From contig NC_079491.1 in the NCBI RefSeq assembly GCF_020520425.1, positions 44,630,027 to 44,694,026 of the forward strand: a stretch of 64,000 nt of DNA, in the 5' to 3' direction. The number at the start of each line of letters is the position of its first letter. The stretch's first letter is position 1. This stretch comes from Spinacia oleracea. Lineage: Eukaryota > Streptophyta > Magnoliopsida > Caryophyllales > Amaranthaceae. The translations under genes were made by a program, and so were the position numbers. Positions 10,001-21,688 of this stretch are shown piece after piece. The notes beneath the pieces were generated by a model, which was not told the DNA's origin, searched no databases, and saw only the letters and a program-made list of their open reading frames with translations.

Positions 10001-13000
10001 ATTGATTCTTGCTGATAGCCATTTGACAGACTGAATGTGTTACAAATAGATAAGTTGGTTTATATTTTTGTCAGGTTTTGGGTGAATCTGCTGGTTCTAT
10101 GTTGGGACGAGATCTTGAAGCCCTAATTCAAAGAGGCAGGGATTTTAGGAAAGAGTATGGAGACTCATTTGTCTCTGTGGAGCATTTGGTTCTTGCTTTT
10201 GCACAAGACAAAAGATTTGGGAAACAGTTGTTCGGTGATTTTCGGCTTTCTGAAAAATCATTACGATCTGCTATTCAAGCTGTAAGGGGACGGCAATCAG
10301 TCATTGACCAAGGTAGTAGTTATGCCTAATTAATAGAATGTTTGCCGAATTAATGTGGAAGTAATGGCTTATTTAGGAATTCACATGACAGCAATATCTT
10401 GAGTTTTTATTAGTAAGGGGAGGTTGTGGCAGAGAGAGATGAAAGATGAAGTATATGAGTCTTCCATGCCGTCATCAAGTGCCCTTAATTGATAGGGAGT
10501 AACTGTTTGCGTATTGTTCTAATATAGGATCTCTGACATTATTTTCCTTTGCTTTAATAAATATACCATCAACTAGTAAGACCCATATGACAATGCCTTA
10601 TTTCTGCCTTTGCTAACCATTGTAACAGTTGGTGTATTTCTGACATGTTTCTTTATCTTGCTTGTTGTGCTTGAATACTTTTGTAAAAGAGATGATGATA
10701 TTCTTTTTTATTTTGCTTTTCCGAAGACCCAGAGGGTAAATATGAAGCTCTGGAAAAGTATGGAAAAGATTTGACTGCTATGGCAAGGGAAGGAAAACTT
10801 GACCCTGTAATCGGAAGAGATGATGAGATTCGTAGATGCATCCAGATTTTGTCAAGGAGAACCAAAAATAACCCAGTTCTTATCGGTGAACCTGGTGTAG
10901 GAAAAACTGCGATTGCTGAGGGGTAAGTGAATAGTACTGCATTTTATTGTGTGAGATGCAATGGAAACTACTAAGGGGTTCTTTGTGTATTGCATTCTTT
11001 CTAATTTTCCTATTCGTCGGAATTTCTATTAAATGTTTCAAATCTTCTGTCTTGTTATTTAATCTGTCATTTATCTACAAACAATGCTTGACAGAATTTG
11101 ATGCGCTGAATGTGCATTCATTGCATTCCCTGGACTTCCCTCACCCTTGTGGACCAACCTTTTCCTAAAGGGTTTAGCATAAGTGTTCATTAATAGTTGT
11201 TTTGTTCACCTTCGTTGTATTACCACGTGGGTGTTGGTGGTTGGGGGGGGGGGGGTTAAAGGGAGGTAAAAACAGTACAAATGTATGGTTTAAAAATGTG
11301 TGATAACCTTCCATTTTTGTGCGTAAGAGATGCATAATACTGATTTTTGTCCATTACATTGTGTTTTACTGACAAATTGTGTTTTCATATTCTTTATAGG
11401 CTTGCTCAAAGAATTGTTGAGGGGGATGTTCCTCAAGCTTTGATGAACCGTAAGGTAAAATACTATGTTTTATTTTCCTCACATTCTTCCTTATCCATTT
11501 CTTTTGTTCCGTTTTCCATGCTGTTCCTCTGGACCTCCCCCCCCCCCCCCCCCCCCCAACTCTTCCTATAATACCTTTGAGCGTTCAGGCTTGTATAAGA
11601 TGCAAGGATACCTCGTTCTAGAATTCAACGTGCAGTGAAAAATGCTGTAAATTGATGAATTTTAATATTGGTTACAGCTAATTTCCCTGGACATGGGAGC
11701 TCTCATTGCTGGAGCTAAATATCGTGGCGAATTTGAGGATCGGCTGAAGGCTGTACTCAAGGAGGTGACAGATGCTGATGGTCAAACTATTCTTTTCATT
11801 GATGAGATTCATACAGTAGTTGGAGCAGGTGAGTTGTTTATGTTCTCTTACTTTCTGAGGATTTTTCTCTTCAAGGCAATCGGCTTGAGCACGTTTACCC
11901 TTGTTGTTCAAATGTTTTTTTTATGCCATCCATATAATGGCCGATTTGTTACAAGATTCCTGTGCCGAAGTGTTTTATATACTGTGCAATTTCAAAGAAT
12001 TGCTGGTAACCAGAGGAGTTGTCCTAAGGCTATCTACTTGTGGTATTATCTGTTTACGTCAATTACTGATATTTTATCTGAAGAATTGAAGCAAAATTTG
12101 GTGAATTTTTTCTGCAGGTGCCACAAATGGTGCTATGGATGCTGGCAATCTGTTAAAGCCTATGCTTGGTCGTGGGGAGTTGCGTTGCATTGGTGCTACT
12201 ACCCTTGATGAATATCGTAAATACATAGAGAAAGATCCAGCATTGGAGCGACGTTTTCAACAGGTTTATGTTGACCAACCAAGTGTTGAAGATACTATCT
12301 CAATACTTCGTGGGCTGCGTGAGAGATATGAGTTGCATCACGGAGTTAGGATTTCTGATGGTGCTCTTGTAGAGGCCGCTATGCTTTCAGATCGCTACAT
12401 TAGTGGACGGTTTTTACCTGACAAAGGTAACTCATATTTTAAATGCATATCATATTATATTCTTATTGCAGATTTGTTAAAGAGATTATAATGCTTAATA
12501 CACTAGGCCTCTAGCAAATTTTCATTTTGTTATGTGATTACATAGGCCCTTGAAGTAGTTTGAAGTTATATATAGTACTGAGTTTATTGATTCCCCGATG
12601 GAAATTCTCTTTCTCCATCATTGAAATTTTCAAGTTCCTCTAAGGGAAGTTACTACTTTCTTTGTTGGCCATTAAACTTCTTATGTCGATTGGTCATAAC
12701 TGGGTACAAGTAGGTGAGAAATTGTAGTGGGGTTTTGTTGATTAAATGGTGAATAAACAAAAGGTAGTCGGTATAGTCTAATGTTTTTATGCGAGGTGAG
12801 AAAAGTTGTTCTGTAAGAGGATTTAAAACAGTATTGTATTATGTGGACCTAATCCAAAATTAGAAATGAGAAATTTATTAGTGGTGGACGGGTGGAGTAT
12901 TATATAACCTTGGCTCTGTTGTGATATTGTGCTCCCAAGTCTAGTTAATGAGGAAATACCGTATTATAAGCTATCTATTTGCTCACCTTTAGTGTTAGCA

Positions 13001-15937
13001 TAATTAAATTTGGGCTAAAGATGATCTGCAAGAACCTGTGCGCTTCTCGAGAGCCTGGGTTCTTTTGTCTTTGGTGGTGCTGAAGTTTTGGATTGGCTGA
13101 TCCAACATAGGTTTGTTAAATGAAACACTAGTTCTTTAAAAATCTTTGACATTGCTGATCAGTTGGTAACTTACAGTTAGCATAACATAGGAGAAAAATA
13201 TTACTTCCTCCGTCTTTTAATACTCGCAACGTTTGTTAGTTTCACGCATGCCAATGCACAACTTTGATCATTTATATCTTAAATTCTCTTTATGAAAAAA
13301 TTATAAAAAGTTGATATTTTGAAAATACATATTGAGACGAATCTAACAAGATCCCACATGACTATGTTTTATCTTATACAAAAAACACTACGAATAGTCA
13401 AAGTAGATTATATGAATAGTGGCAAAAGTTCAAACGTTGCGAGTATTAAAAGACGGAGGAAGTATAATTCTATAAAAATATCATGTATCTGCTTGAGCCT
13501 CTGAAGCAGTTGCTGTTTTCTTGTATTGCTTCTTAAGAGAGAGCATGGAGAGATGACTATCAATGACGCTAACTAAGGTGAAGAGGGAGTATAGCCATTT
13601 AAGTCACAGAGTTCTTCACATTTTATCTTTACTTAATCAATTAAAAACTGTGAAAAAAGCCTATAGCTTCATTTCTTTTAAATATAAGGTGATTAAGATC
13701 TTAAGGAGAGTAGATTCATGTATTCCTTTGATAGACATCCCTTTGTTGAAGCTCATTTATGTAATGAAATTGAAGAAAAGGGGTATAGATGTCAAAAGGC
13801 CATATCAATAGAAATACTGTCGTCCATAGAAAAAAAGGGTCTTTCCCATACTATTAATACAAACCAAGAAGAGCAACAAATGAGGATATTATAGTTGCAA
13901 GAGCATGACATAATATGGTGCTATGGAGTAGGTTGTCCTTGTCATGCTACTTGGTGTTCCTTGAAGTTGGAGTAATTTCAAACTGAGAATATCGGCCAAA
14001 ATAAATATGATCACATCTTTCTCCTTTCTATAGTGAGGATCTTGAAATAACTTTTAACCTAAACAGATGTCCACTACGAAAGTAGTCGTTTGGATGCGTC
14101 ATCGTAATCACTGCTTTTACTGAGTTGATTCTTTTACTGCAGCTATTGACTTAGTTGATGAAGCCGCTGCTAAACTAAAGATGGAGATTACATCGAAACC
14201 TACTGCTCTAGATGAGATCAACCGTTCTGTATTGAAGTTTGAGATGGAAAGACTCTCACTTACAAATGATACTGACAAAGCATCAAAAGAGAGGCTTAGC
14301 CGGCTTGATACAGAACTTTCCCTACTAAAGGAAAAGCAAGCTGAATTGACTGAACAATGGGAGCATGAAAAATCTGTTATGACACGCATACAGTCAATCA
14401 AAGAGGAGGTACATGTTTTTTTTATTGTTTTTGTTTTTGTTATTGTATTAGATCTGGCTTTGTTACTATGTTACTCGGACTTGGGTACTAGTGCCGGACA
14501 AGGGTACCTGTGTATGACTCGGCTAAATTGTAGAACTTTGTTGGTACTAAAAATCTGAGTCGACTTTGTTGGTCTATTTCAGATAGACAGGGTGAATATT
14601 GAGATCCAGCAGGCGGAGCGAGAGTATGATCTTAATCGTGCTGCTGAACTGAAGTATGGTAGCCTTAACTCTCTGCAACGACAATTAGAAAGTGCGGAAA
14701 AAGAGTTGGATGAGTATATGAAATCAGGGAAGTCAATGCTACGTGAAGAAGTAACTGGGAACGATATTGCTGAAATAGTTAGCAAGTGGACTGGAATTCC
14801 TGTTTCAAAGCTACAACAGTCAGAGAGAGAGAAATTATTGAATTTGGAAGAAGAGCTACACAAACGTGTTGTGGGCCAAGATCCTGCGGTGACGGCTATA
14901 GCTGAGGCTATTCAGCGATCTAGAGCTGGGCTTTCAGATCCACATCGTCCCATTGCTAGCTTTATGTTCATGGGTCCCACAGGTGTGGGGAAGACAGAGC
15001 TGGCAAAGGCCCTTGCCTCTTACCTGTTCAACACTGAAGATGCCCTTGTCAGAATAGATATGAGTGAATATATGGAAAAATTTGCCGTGTCAAGACTGAC
15101 AGGTGCCCCGCCTGGTTATGTGGGTTATGAGGAAGGAGGCCAATTAACAGAGGTAGTTAGAAGGAGGCCTTATGCAGTGATCCTATTTGACGAGATAGAA
15201 AAAGCTCATGCTGATGTTTTCAACGTTTTTCTTCAAATTTTGGATGATGGAAGGGTGACAGACTCACAAGGACGAACAGTGAGCTTCACCAATACTGTCA
15301 TCATTATGACTTCAAATGTTGGATCACAGTTGATCCTTAATGCTGCTGATGATGATGAGACATCATCAAAAGAGGCAACATACGAAATAATAAAGCAGAG
15401 AGTGATGGATGCAGCAAGATCAATCTTCCGTCCTGAGTTCATGAACAGAGTAGATGAATACATAGTTTTCCAGCCTCTTGATCGTGATCAGATTAATAGT
15501 ATTGTTCGATTACAGGTTTGTCTCATTATATCTGTTACTTTAGTAGTATGCTTAATCTCTTGTTTTGTTTACTAATTTATTTATTTATTTATTTATTTAT
15601 TTGTTTATAGCTGCAAAGAGTACAGACGAGGATTGCAGATCGTAAGATGACAATAAAAGTGACGGACGCTGCAGTTGAGCTTCTTGGGAGCCTTGGATAT
15701 GATCCTAACTACGGTGCTAGGCCAGTTAAGCGTGTCATACAACAGCATGTTGAGAATGAGATTGCTAAAGGCATACTAAGAGGGGATTTCAAAGAAGATG
15801 ATTGCATTCTTGTTGATACTGAGCTCACAGCATTTTCAAATGGCCAACTACCTCAACAGAAGCTCATGTTTCGCAAACTTGACCTTCAATCTGGCTCTTC
15901 CTCACAAGAACCCAAGGAAGCTGTTTCTCCTTTCTAG
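7043..15937 (+). CDS. CLPB3: Chloroplast ClpB-type HSP100 disaggregase, 10 exons
   Basis: AAA+ unfoldase of the plastid stroma that re-solubilises aggregated proteins together with the Hsp70 system. Exons: 7043-7294, 9417-9635, 10075-10312, 10727-10922, 11400-11454, 11678-11828, 12118-12426, 14143-14408, 14583-15515, 15611-15937. All have GT/AG borders and matching phases, giving 981 codons, close to the ~968 aa of Arabidopsis ClpB3. The order is: Ser/Arg-rich, acid-poor transit peptide (about 1-75), Clp N-domain, NBD1 with Walker A GEPGVGKT (290-297), pore loop AKYRG (333-337) and Walker B ILFIDEIH (358-365), coiled-coil M-domain (about 470-600), NBD2 with Walker A GPTGVGKT (693-700), pore loop GYVG (740-743) and Walker [11 protein letters not shown] (762-771), then the C-terminal small domain. 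The transit peptide separates it from cytosolic ClpB1. One oddity is [10 protein letters not shown] near 727-736, where EKHxVSRLI/VG is usual. The gene appears intact. Confidence 0.96.
8126..8390. repeat. Purine/pyrimidine-rich inverted segment in CLPB3 intron 1
   Basis: A GGGAAAGGAAGGGGAAGG-like block (about 8190) faces a CCTTCTCCC/CCTTTCCC block (about 8280-8335) in opposite orientation, bounded by TGTGATTGGGTAGC and GGATAAG-type ends. It could be a small MITE, but ends and target duplication are not clear. Confidence 0.3.
9278..9299. repeat. C22 homopolymer in CLPB3 intron 1
   Basis: An uninterrupted run of 22 C, preceded by CCACCCA. It lies 117 bp before the exon 2 acceptor. Two further runs in the same gene are G13 at 11243-11255 (intron 4) and C21 at 11537-11557 (intron 5). 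Confidence 0.95.
11243..11255. repeat. G13 homopolymer in CLPB3 intron 4
   Basis: Thirteen consecutive G following GTGTTGGTGGTT. The run is on the RNA-sense strand, so the pre-mRNA itself carries it. Confidence 0.95.
11537..11557. repeat. C21 homopolymer in CLPB3 intron 5
   Basis: Twenty-one consecutive C, 120 bp before the exon 6 acceptor. Confidence 0.95.
13204..13462. mobile_element. Stowaway-type MITE in CLPB3 intron 7
   Basis: A 259-bp element with near-perfect ~30-bp terminal inverted repeats beginning CTTCCTCCGTCTTTTAATAC, flanked by TA on both sides (13202-13203 and 13463-13464). The CTYCCTCCGT start and TA target duplication are the signature of Stowaway (Tc1/mariner) MITEs. It has no coding content. 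It lies in the largest downstream intron (12427-14142), well away from the splice sites. Confidence 0.88.
15575..15605. repeat. (ATTT)n microsatellite abutting the exon 10 acceptor of CLPB3
   Basis: About seven ATTT units immediately precede TTGTTTATAG, so the repeat supplies the U-rich tract of the last intron's acceptor. Confidence 0.85.
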
Positions 15938-16540
15938 GTTGCCAAACACATTGCATATAGATTTCTGCCCAACGTTGTTTAGATGACGGTATATAATCAT
16001 AGCAGTGTCTTTTTACACTTGAAAGATTTTGTACACACTTGCACAATATTATTTCTTTACTTCCCACAAGTCAATCATATTTTCTCCCGTTTGATATCAA
16101 ACTTTACATGGAGATCCCTGAAGTTGTAAAAAAAAAAAACGGTCCCATGCTTTTCCGATGTAAATTTAGCATAAACACAAACCAAGACTCTGTAACGAAA
16201 AGCATGTGTGTAGATGAATTGAACAAAAGAAGTGATGTTCAAGTATACGAAGAACTTGAGCGTGAGGGGGAATTTGGGAAACAAAGGAGCGAACCCATGG
16301 CAATATTCTGTATCAGCGTTCCCAATCTTTGCGTAAACTTGAGATTTCGAACTTCCTGTACTCTCGATTATGTACATCATAAACGAACAAAAACCTTCAA
16401 AGGATCCCCCTATACTAATACATCTATATATACACATAGTATTATAATGGAAGCAAGAAAGACAATAAAGAATGTAAATAAAAAACATAAAAATTTAACG
16501 TGTTTCACTAACAATGTGTTAACTACGTCCACGTGCAAAT
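15938..16540. other. CLPB3 3' flank, no further gene seen
   Basis: This stretch should contain the CLPB3 3' UTR. Open frames exist on both strands but none has recognisable composition or domains. No convincing poly(A) signal could be chosen. Confidence 0.4.
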
Positions 16541-16559
16541 AGAGGAAAGTTTTATTAAT

Positions 16560-17575
16560 CTTGAGGAACACAAATTACAAACATTTAGATGTTGGAACTT
16601 GCTATGTGGAACCGAGTTGGTGAACATATCAGTTGGGTTGCCAGGACTATCCACTTTGTTCACCTTAATTAATTTATTACTTCTTAGAAAATGATACCTT
16701 ACATCAATGTGCTTAGTCCTGTAATGATCGACTTGATCCTTAGTTAAACAGATTGCACTGAGATTGTCACATTACAATATTACACTATAACCTGGTCATG
16801 ATGTTTAGACCAAGGTTGTCAGGATCGGGATCCTACTTTGGATCGATGAAAGGGGTTAGAATCGGATCGGTAGAATCGGATCGTAGGATCGTAAGATCCT
16901 ACTAAATAGTAAAAATAATGGTTATATTATTAAAATGAAATGTACAATCATGTATTCATGTAATCTTAATACTTAAATATCAATTTTTGCTCACATAAGA
17001 TTAATACTTGTGTAGATACAAGAGCAATTAATAAGATATGCGCAAGGTTATTGAAATTATATGAATTTCTGTACTTTTAAGTGAGTTAGATACTTTTTTA
17101 TAACCAATTTATTGATAGAAAAGTATGATATTTCTAATGATATGTGATTATGAACTATTTAGTAATAAATTTTTGTTACGGAGTATCTTGAAATATTGTA
17201 TGTTGGATCGGATCGTAGAATCGTAGGATTGTATTAAAATCCCACCACTCAAATTTCTTATCGAGGTAGGATCGTAAGATCCTTCACACATTAAGATCCT
17301 ACCTAAGATCCGGATCGGTGGCGTGTTTTTGGATCGTAGAATCGTAGGATCGTAAGACCCGAATCGGGAGTTTAACAACCATGGTTTAGACTGACCAATC
17401 CTTTCAACTAGATTCTCTCTTTGGTTGCTTATGTCAATGCTATGTACCCTGCTTCCGTAGTAGACAAAGTCACGGCTGCAAAGTAGCTTTTCAACTGACA
17501 ACTGAAGCACAAAGAGTGTAAGCATAACCAGTCATAGATCTTCTAATGTCAACATCTCCAGCATGATCAGAGTCT
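16560..17575 (-). pseudogene. Decayed Ty1/Copia pol fragment (RNase H end), split by a MITE
   Basis: Read on the minus strand, 17575-17392 and 16802-16560 encode fragments of the Copia RNase H region. Recognisable stretches are SDHAGDVDIRRSMTGY, CDNLSAICLTKDQ, RTKHIDVRYHFLR and a PGNPTDMFTNSVP-like tail (family: NPADMLTKPLP). Several in-frame stops are present. The fragment lacks integrase, the bulk of RT and any recognisable LTR. A hAT MITE (16811-17383) divides it. Confidence 0.8.
16811..17383. mobile_element. hAT-type MITE III inside the Copia remnant
   Basis: A 573-bp element with short ends CAAGGTTGT and, reversed, CATGGTTGT, flanked by the perfect 8-bp duplication GTTTAGAC (16803-16810 and 17384-17391). 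The interior is rich in GGATCGTAGGATCGTAAG-type repeats in both orientations. No coding sequence. Confidence 0.82.
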
Positions 17576-17608
17576 GAAATTCTTGTCACCAAACACTCTA
17601 TCACCGTG

Positions 17609-17878
17609 TTCCTTCTGTTCTTGAATGTTAGTCATCTTTCCTTATTGAGCTGTTTTTGGAAATTTTTCTTATTTGTCCAACATTTATCTCATTTATACCC
17701 TATAATGTCCAAATTGTTACTTGTTTACTCTCAAGTAAAATCTCATTCACATTAAACCCCTTAATTATTTCTCTCCCGCCCACATGAGTTATATTCTATT
17801 GAAATTTATGTGACAATTGCTCTTTTTTTAAATTGTCTTAAATTCCAAAAGAGACTAACATTTAAGAACAGAGGGAAA
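17609..17878. mobile_element. Stowaway-like MITE
   Basis: Terminal inverted repeats TTCCTTCTGTTCTTGAATG and, reversed, TTTCCCTCTGTTCTTAAATG. TA follows the right end (17879-17880), but the left flank reads TG, so the duplication is imperfect. No coding sequence. Confidence 0.65.
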
Positions 17879-17880
17879 TA

Positions 17881-18536
17881 TATAGGATGATGGAGGGAAG
17901 TATTACTAGTACATTCATTATGCGGGCATGTGTGTGCTTTGAGGCTTTCAATTTCCTCACGCCAAGTACACTTGCAAACACATTTGCAAAGGAGGACTTC
18001 TACCAAAAGCCTCAAGTGGATGTCACATTCCAACACAAAAGGGAAGACGTCCAAGTGAAAATACAAAAAATCTTGCACGTATAAGTTGTACATTAAATTT
18101 GTTGTACATTAAGATAATTTTTACCTAGTTTTTTATTGTAATTTTAAATATATTTTGATTGTTTTTATATTATATAAAAAAAAGTTGATATATACAAATT
18201 TTAAAGGGTTAAATGATTAATTTTATACATTATTGTGATTTTGAAAAAATAATGTTTATTAAAATGAAAACAAATCAGTAAAAGATAGATAACTTTTACA
18301 TATATAATAATAATTTTTAAACATGTTAAGTTAACTTTACTCTGGTATACAATATTTATTATATACCACATGTAATATGTAAATATAAATTTGCGGTGAA
18401 CATATTTCCGCTGTCTTTCCGGTGGAATGGAATTAGACTGGGGGCTAGGGGGTGTCAAATTGTCAATGGCCTCATGGCCTCCCCTGTCAGCCAAAATATT
18501 AATACATTATGTAAGGAAAAATACAATCTAATAAAG
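17881..18536. other. AT-rich spacer, no gene recognised
   Basis: The stretch is AT-rich, particularly 18100-18380. Short open frames lack recognisable features. Nothing further could be supported. Confidence 0.5.
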
Positions 18537-18538
18537 TA

Positions 18539-18794
18539 CTTCCTCTGATTCAAAATAGTTGCAACACTTTATTTTTTGCACTATTCACATAATCTACTTT
18601 GTTTATTTTTTATGATATATAATTTAGGAAAAACATATTCATGCGGGATCTTTTTAGTTTTGTGTTGATGTATATTTGTGAAAATTAATTTTTTATAATT
18701 TTTACTTATCGGTAATTAAATATATTAATTGTTCAAGATGTGCATTGGCAAGCGTGAAAGGCAAAGTGTTGCAACTAAAAAGAATCGAAGAAAG
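18539..18794. mobile_element. Stowaway-type MITE
   Basis: A 256-bp element beginning CTTCCTCTGATTC and ending in the imperfect inverse, with matched inner arms (TAGTTGCAACACTTT / AAAGTGTTGCAACTA) and TA on both sides (18537-18538, 18795-18796). No coding sequence. Confidence 0.85.
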
Positions 18795-18796
18795 TA

Positions 18797-19327
18797 GCTT
18801 ATTTGTCAAATACAACCTCTTTCAAATTCGTAATGATAACCAAAAACTTACATCTCCTCTTTAACTTTCAACCCTAGGTCATTTTCCCGTGAAATCAGTC
18901 GTAATATGATGTCAGTAATCCTATTAAAACACAATTACTAAGAAAATAATAAAAAAACCGAATAATATTATAATTTTTTTTTGTTTTTTTTTTAAATTAC
19001 TTAATTTCTCTCTGGAGCTTTTTTTTAAAACTTTCTTGTCTGGATTATTATATTAATGAAATCATATTCCGATGATTTTTGTAGGAAAATGATTGGGGTT
19101 TGTAATTTAAAGCGAGGTATAAAGTTTAAGGTTGTAATATGCAAATATGAAATTTAATGTTGTCATATGCAAAGAGACAATTTTATTGGGTTGTTTTTGA
19201 CATTTTTACTTATACAGGCAAAAAAAATTATTAAAAAAACAAAAGCCAAGTTGGTCAACATAGTAGGAAGAGTAGAGATAGTCGCTGGTTTAAGTCCCCA
19301 GGGTCTGAATTTTATATTTTTGATATA
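18797..19327. other. Spacer with a possible SINE-like segment at its end
   Basis: Mostly AT-rich. At 19250-19310 there is TTGGTCAACATAGTAGGAAG followed by GGTTTAAGTCCC, loosely like the A and B boxes of a tRNA-derived promoter, then a T-rich tail. The match is too weak for a firm call. Confidence 0.25.
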
Positions 19328-19328
19328 A

Positions 19329-19366
19329 CTAGTTGTTGGATCGTGCGCTAGCGCGCACGATCCCCC
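19329..19366 (-). mobile_element. Helitron 3' terminus (minus strand)
   Basis: On the minus strand the sequence reads hairpin, AACAA, CTAG|T. The hairpin has 10-bp perfect arms GGATCGTGCG and CGCACGATCC around a CTAGCG core (19338-19363), ending 5 bp from CTAG. That is the canonical arrangement of a Helitron 3' end. The 5' end, expected at higher coordinates, was not found. A second, weaker ACTAGTT end lies near 20188. Confidence 0.65.
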
Positions 19367-20824
19367 AAGGTATACAAAATTATTTTTGTAAAAATGTTAC
19401 TTAAAAGCTAGGAACTTACAATTTATGGTAAATGCTAGAAATGATATGTTAAAGTTAGATGTTGGATTTACATGTAACAGGAAATAGAAACCATATGCGT
19501 TTTAATTGATAGTTCGAAGGTACAATATATAGGAAATTATGCCCAAAGAAAACAATGCATTTTGTATAACAATGGAAGGGTGAAACCGTAAATGCTCTAT
19601 TGTTAAGAATAAGACAACATAAAACAAAGAAGGAAATGAGGGGCATGCACGTAAATGCACTATTGGGTGAATAGTAATCAGAGTATGAAGCTTTATAAGT
19701 GTTAGGATATACTGAAATTTTTATGATTGAAGGAAGAAAATTGGAGATTTGAATTTTCAAGTATGTGGTTAACCCTAATTGGTACTTTCCCCTATTTTAT
19801 TAGGAGTCACATGTTGACCGGCACACGTATTAAGGAAAGAGAGTTGAATCTTATAAAATTAATAAAGCAAGTGGCGGAGAAAGTAATAATCAAATAGAAA
19901 AAAGATGATGGGAAAGGTATTTTAATCAAAGTAAAGAGGGAGTTTATTGTAGTGGTGGTCCCTACAGTAAATTAAGATATAGGCGCTGTTTGGAAATTGG
20001 ATGTTGGTTGTCGGCTAGTTTACTTGGCTGGTTTGACTGGCTTTTTAAGTTGGCTGCTTTTTTTGCCTGTTTGACTATTAATTATTTATAAATATATTTG
20101 GTAAATCAATTGTTGGCTGTTGGATGTAGCTATGTAAAATGACATTTGAGGACATTTTGTGCCTTTTATTCATTTTCTAATAAACTAGTTAAGAGCATGT
20201 GCGTTGTACATTGAGTAAGATACTGGAATTTGTATATATGCAAAATATTATTAGGATATTTACATACATTTCGTTATTGTTACATTCAACAAAAGTAGTT
20301 GCATGTCTAATTAAAGAGAGATTGGTTTTATATACATCAAAAAGTTGAACTCATGCCTTAGCAAATAGCTACATATTCAAAAAGAAGTTAGTTGAATTTG
20401 TACATAGTCAAATGAAACTTGGTGAACCTGTACATAGTCAAAAGCAGCTGAGTGAAGCTTGTTTAAGTTGTACGCTGTCAAAAAATGGCTTACGTCTACT
20501 TAGCATTGAAGTGGTAGGTCGAACAAAGTCCATAAAATCCTGTTGAGTCCTCCTTCAAGCATTCATTGTTTTAGTTCCCTTCAATCATCCTACAAAATAG
20601 TAAAATTTAAAAAGTAAATAAGAAGATCCTCGGAATAGTAAAATGTAAAAAGTAAATCAATAATTTTGTCCCCTGTCTCTCAAGGAGATGAAACAACCCT
20701 TATGTCATTTTTATTGAGCTGTGATCCAAAAATCATTTCCTAAGGGGTACAATTGACTCTCAGACCTAAAATGCGTCTACGGATGTATGGAATGGAGGGA
20801 GTACATAATAGCAAGACTGATATT
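19367..20824. other. Non-coding spacer before the young LTR element
   Basis: It contains TTGGCTG/TTGGATG-type repeats (about 19990-20130), an ACTAGTTAAGAGCATGTGCG motif like a degenerate Helitron end (about 20188), a repeated TACATAGTCAAA segment (about 20400-20450), and a GGAATGGAGGGAGTA motif like one end of a Stowaway MITE (20788-20802). No gene recognised. Confidence 0.4.
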
Positions 20825-20829
20825 AGTCC

Positions 20830-21248
20830 TGTTCCGGTGTTGTAAATATGGAAACAATGGGCTTCGAATGAAGGCCCTTTTGTATGTGTTGAAGATCTTG
20901 CTTGTTTGAATGAGTAGAGTCCGAATTCACCTGCACAAGAGCAAAGTCACTAGCCTCGGGGGTGTTTTCGAGGAAAGCCCCTCCGATGCCTAAGTAAGAA
21001 CGATGCTCGGATTCTAGAGAGAAGTTCTCTAGAAGAGTAGTCTTAAGGCGATAAATTGGACGTACCTTGAGGTGTGAGCCTTGGCGGCCTATTTATAGTG
21101 TTTGCATAATAAATGCCCATAGGTCATTTATTGCTTTTGGGCCTTAATGGATGGCTGACTAGCCATTGGCAGGTTTGATGCTGTTTGTTTAGAGCCATTG
21201 GGCTTTGGACTTAGTGGCCCAATTGAGAATCAATTGGGAGCCCAAACA
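20830..21248 (-). repeat. Left (3') LTR of the gypsy element
   Basis: 419 bp, TG...CA. By eye it differs from the right LTR at one position only (GTTTTCGAGG against GTTTCCGAGG). Confidence 0.93.
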
Positions 21249-21426
21249 ACATGCCCCCCAGACCCGGTCCATTTAGAATTAAATGGGTGGGTTTCCAGCT
21301 GTCAGAAGTCCGAAAGTTCCCTCTCTTTTTTGAAAAGGGATGATTTGCATTGATGACAAGTGTTGGGAGTTGTATTGTGTCGTGGAGATCGTGGGTTGAG
21401 GAAGTTGATGCGCCCCTTTTCTTTTC

Positions 21427-21434
21427 TATAAATA
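21427..21434 (+). promoter_or_regulatory. TATA box of the antisense gene
   Basis: TATAAATA on the plus strand, 179 bp inside the left LTR border and 255 bp upstream of the ATG at 21689. It lies outside the LTR, so the antisense gene seems to have its own promoter. GACAAAG|GTAATTTG at about 21601-21614 could be a 5' UTR donor site. Confidence 0.55.
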
Positions 21435-21688
21435 CTGGGTGCTTTGCTCTTTTCGAACTTTTTACTCCTTCTTTCAAACCCATTCTCTCTCTAAATTCCG
21501 GCGATCGCAGTGCAATTTGCTTCTTCAGATCTACGAAATTCGGCCAACTTTAGACTTCGGGAACTTGTGTTGTTCGTTTTATCGGCGAATTCCGCTTCGG
21601 ACAAAGGTAATTTGTTTCTGAGTTCTCCTTTTTTCTTCGTTCTTCCTTCTACCCCTCAATCTAAACCCTAGATCGAGATTTCGCGACC

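Noticed and set aside
16039-16542. 167-aa and 137-aa ORFs on opposite strands after CLPB3
   Set aside because: No recognisable domain, low-complexity composition, and overlap with each other; likely chance frames in the 3' flank.
17148-17525. 125-aa minus-strand ORF
   Set aside because: It runs across the hAT MITE repeats and the Copia remnant border; no coherent protein.
19250-19310. tRNA gene or SINE promoter
   Set aside because: Only weak A- and B-box resemblance, no cloverleaf could be drawn; left as a hint.
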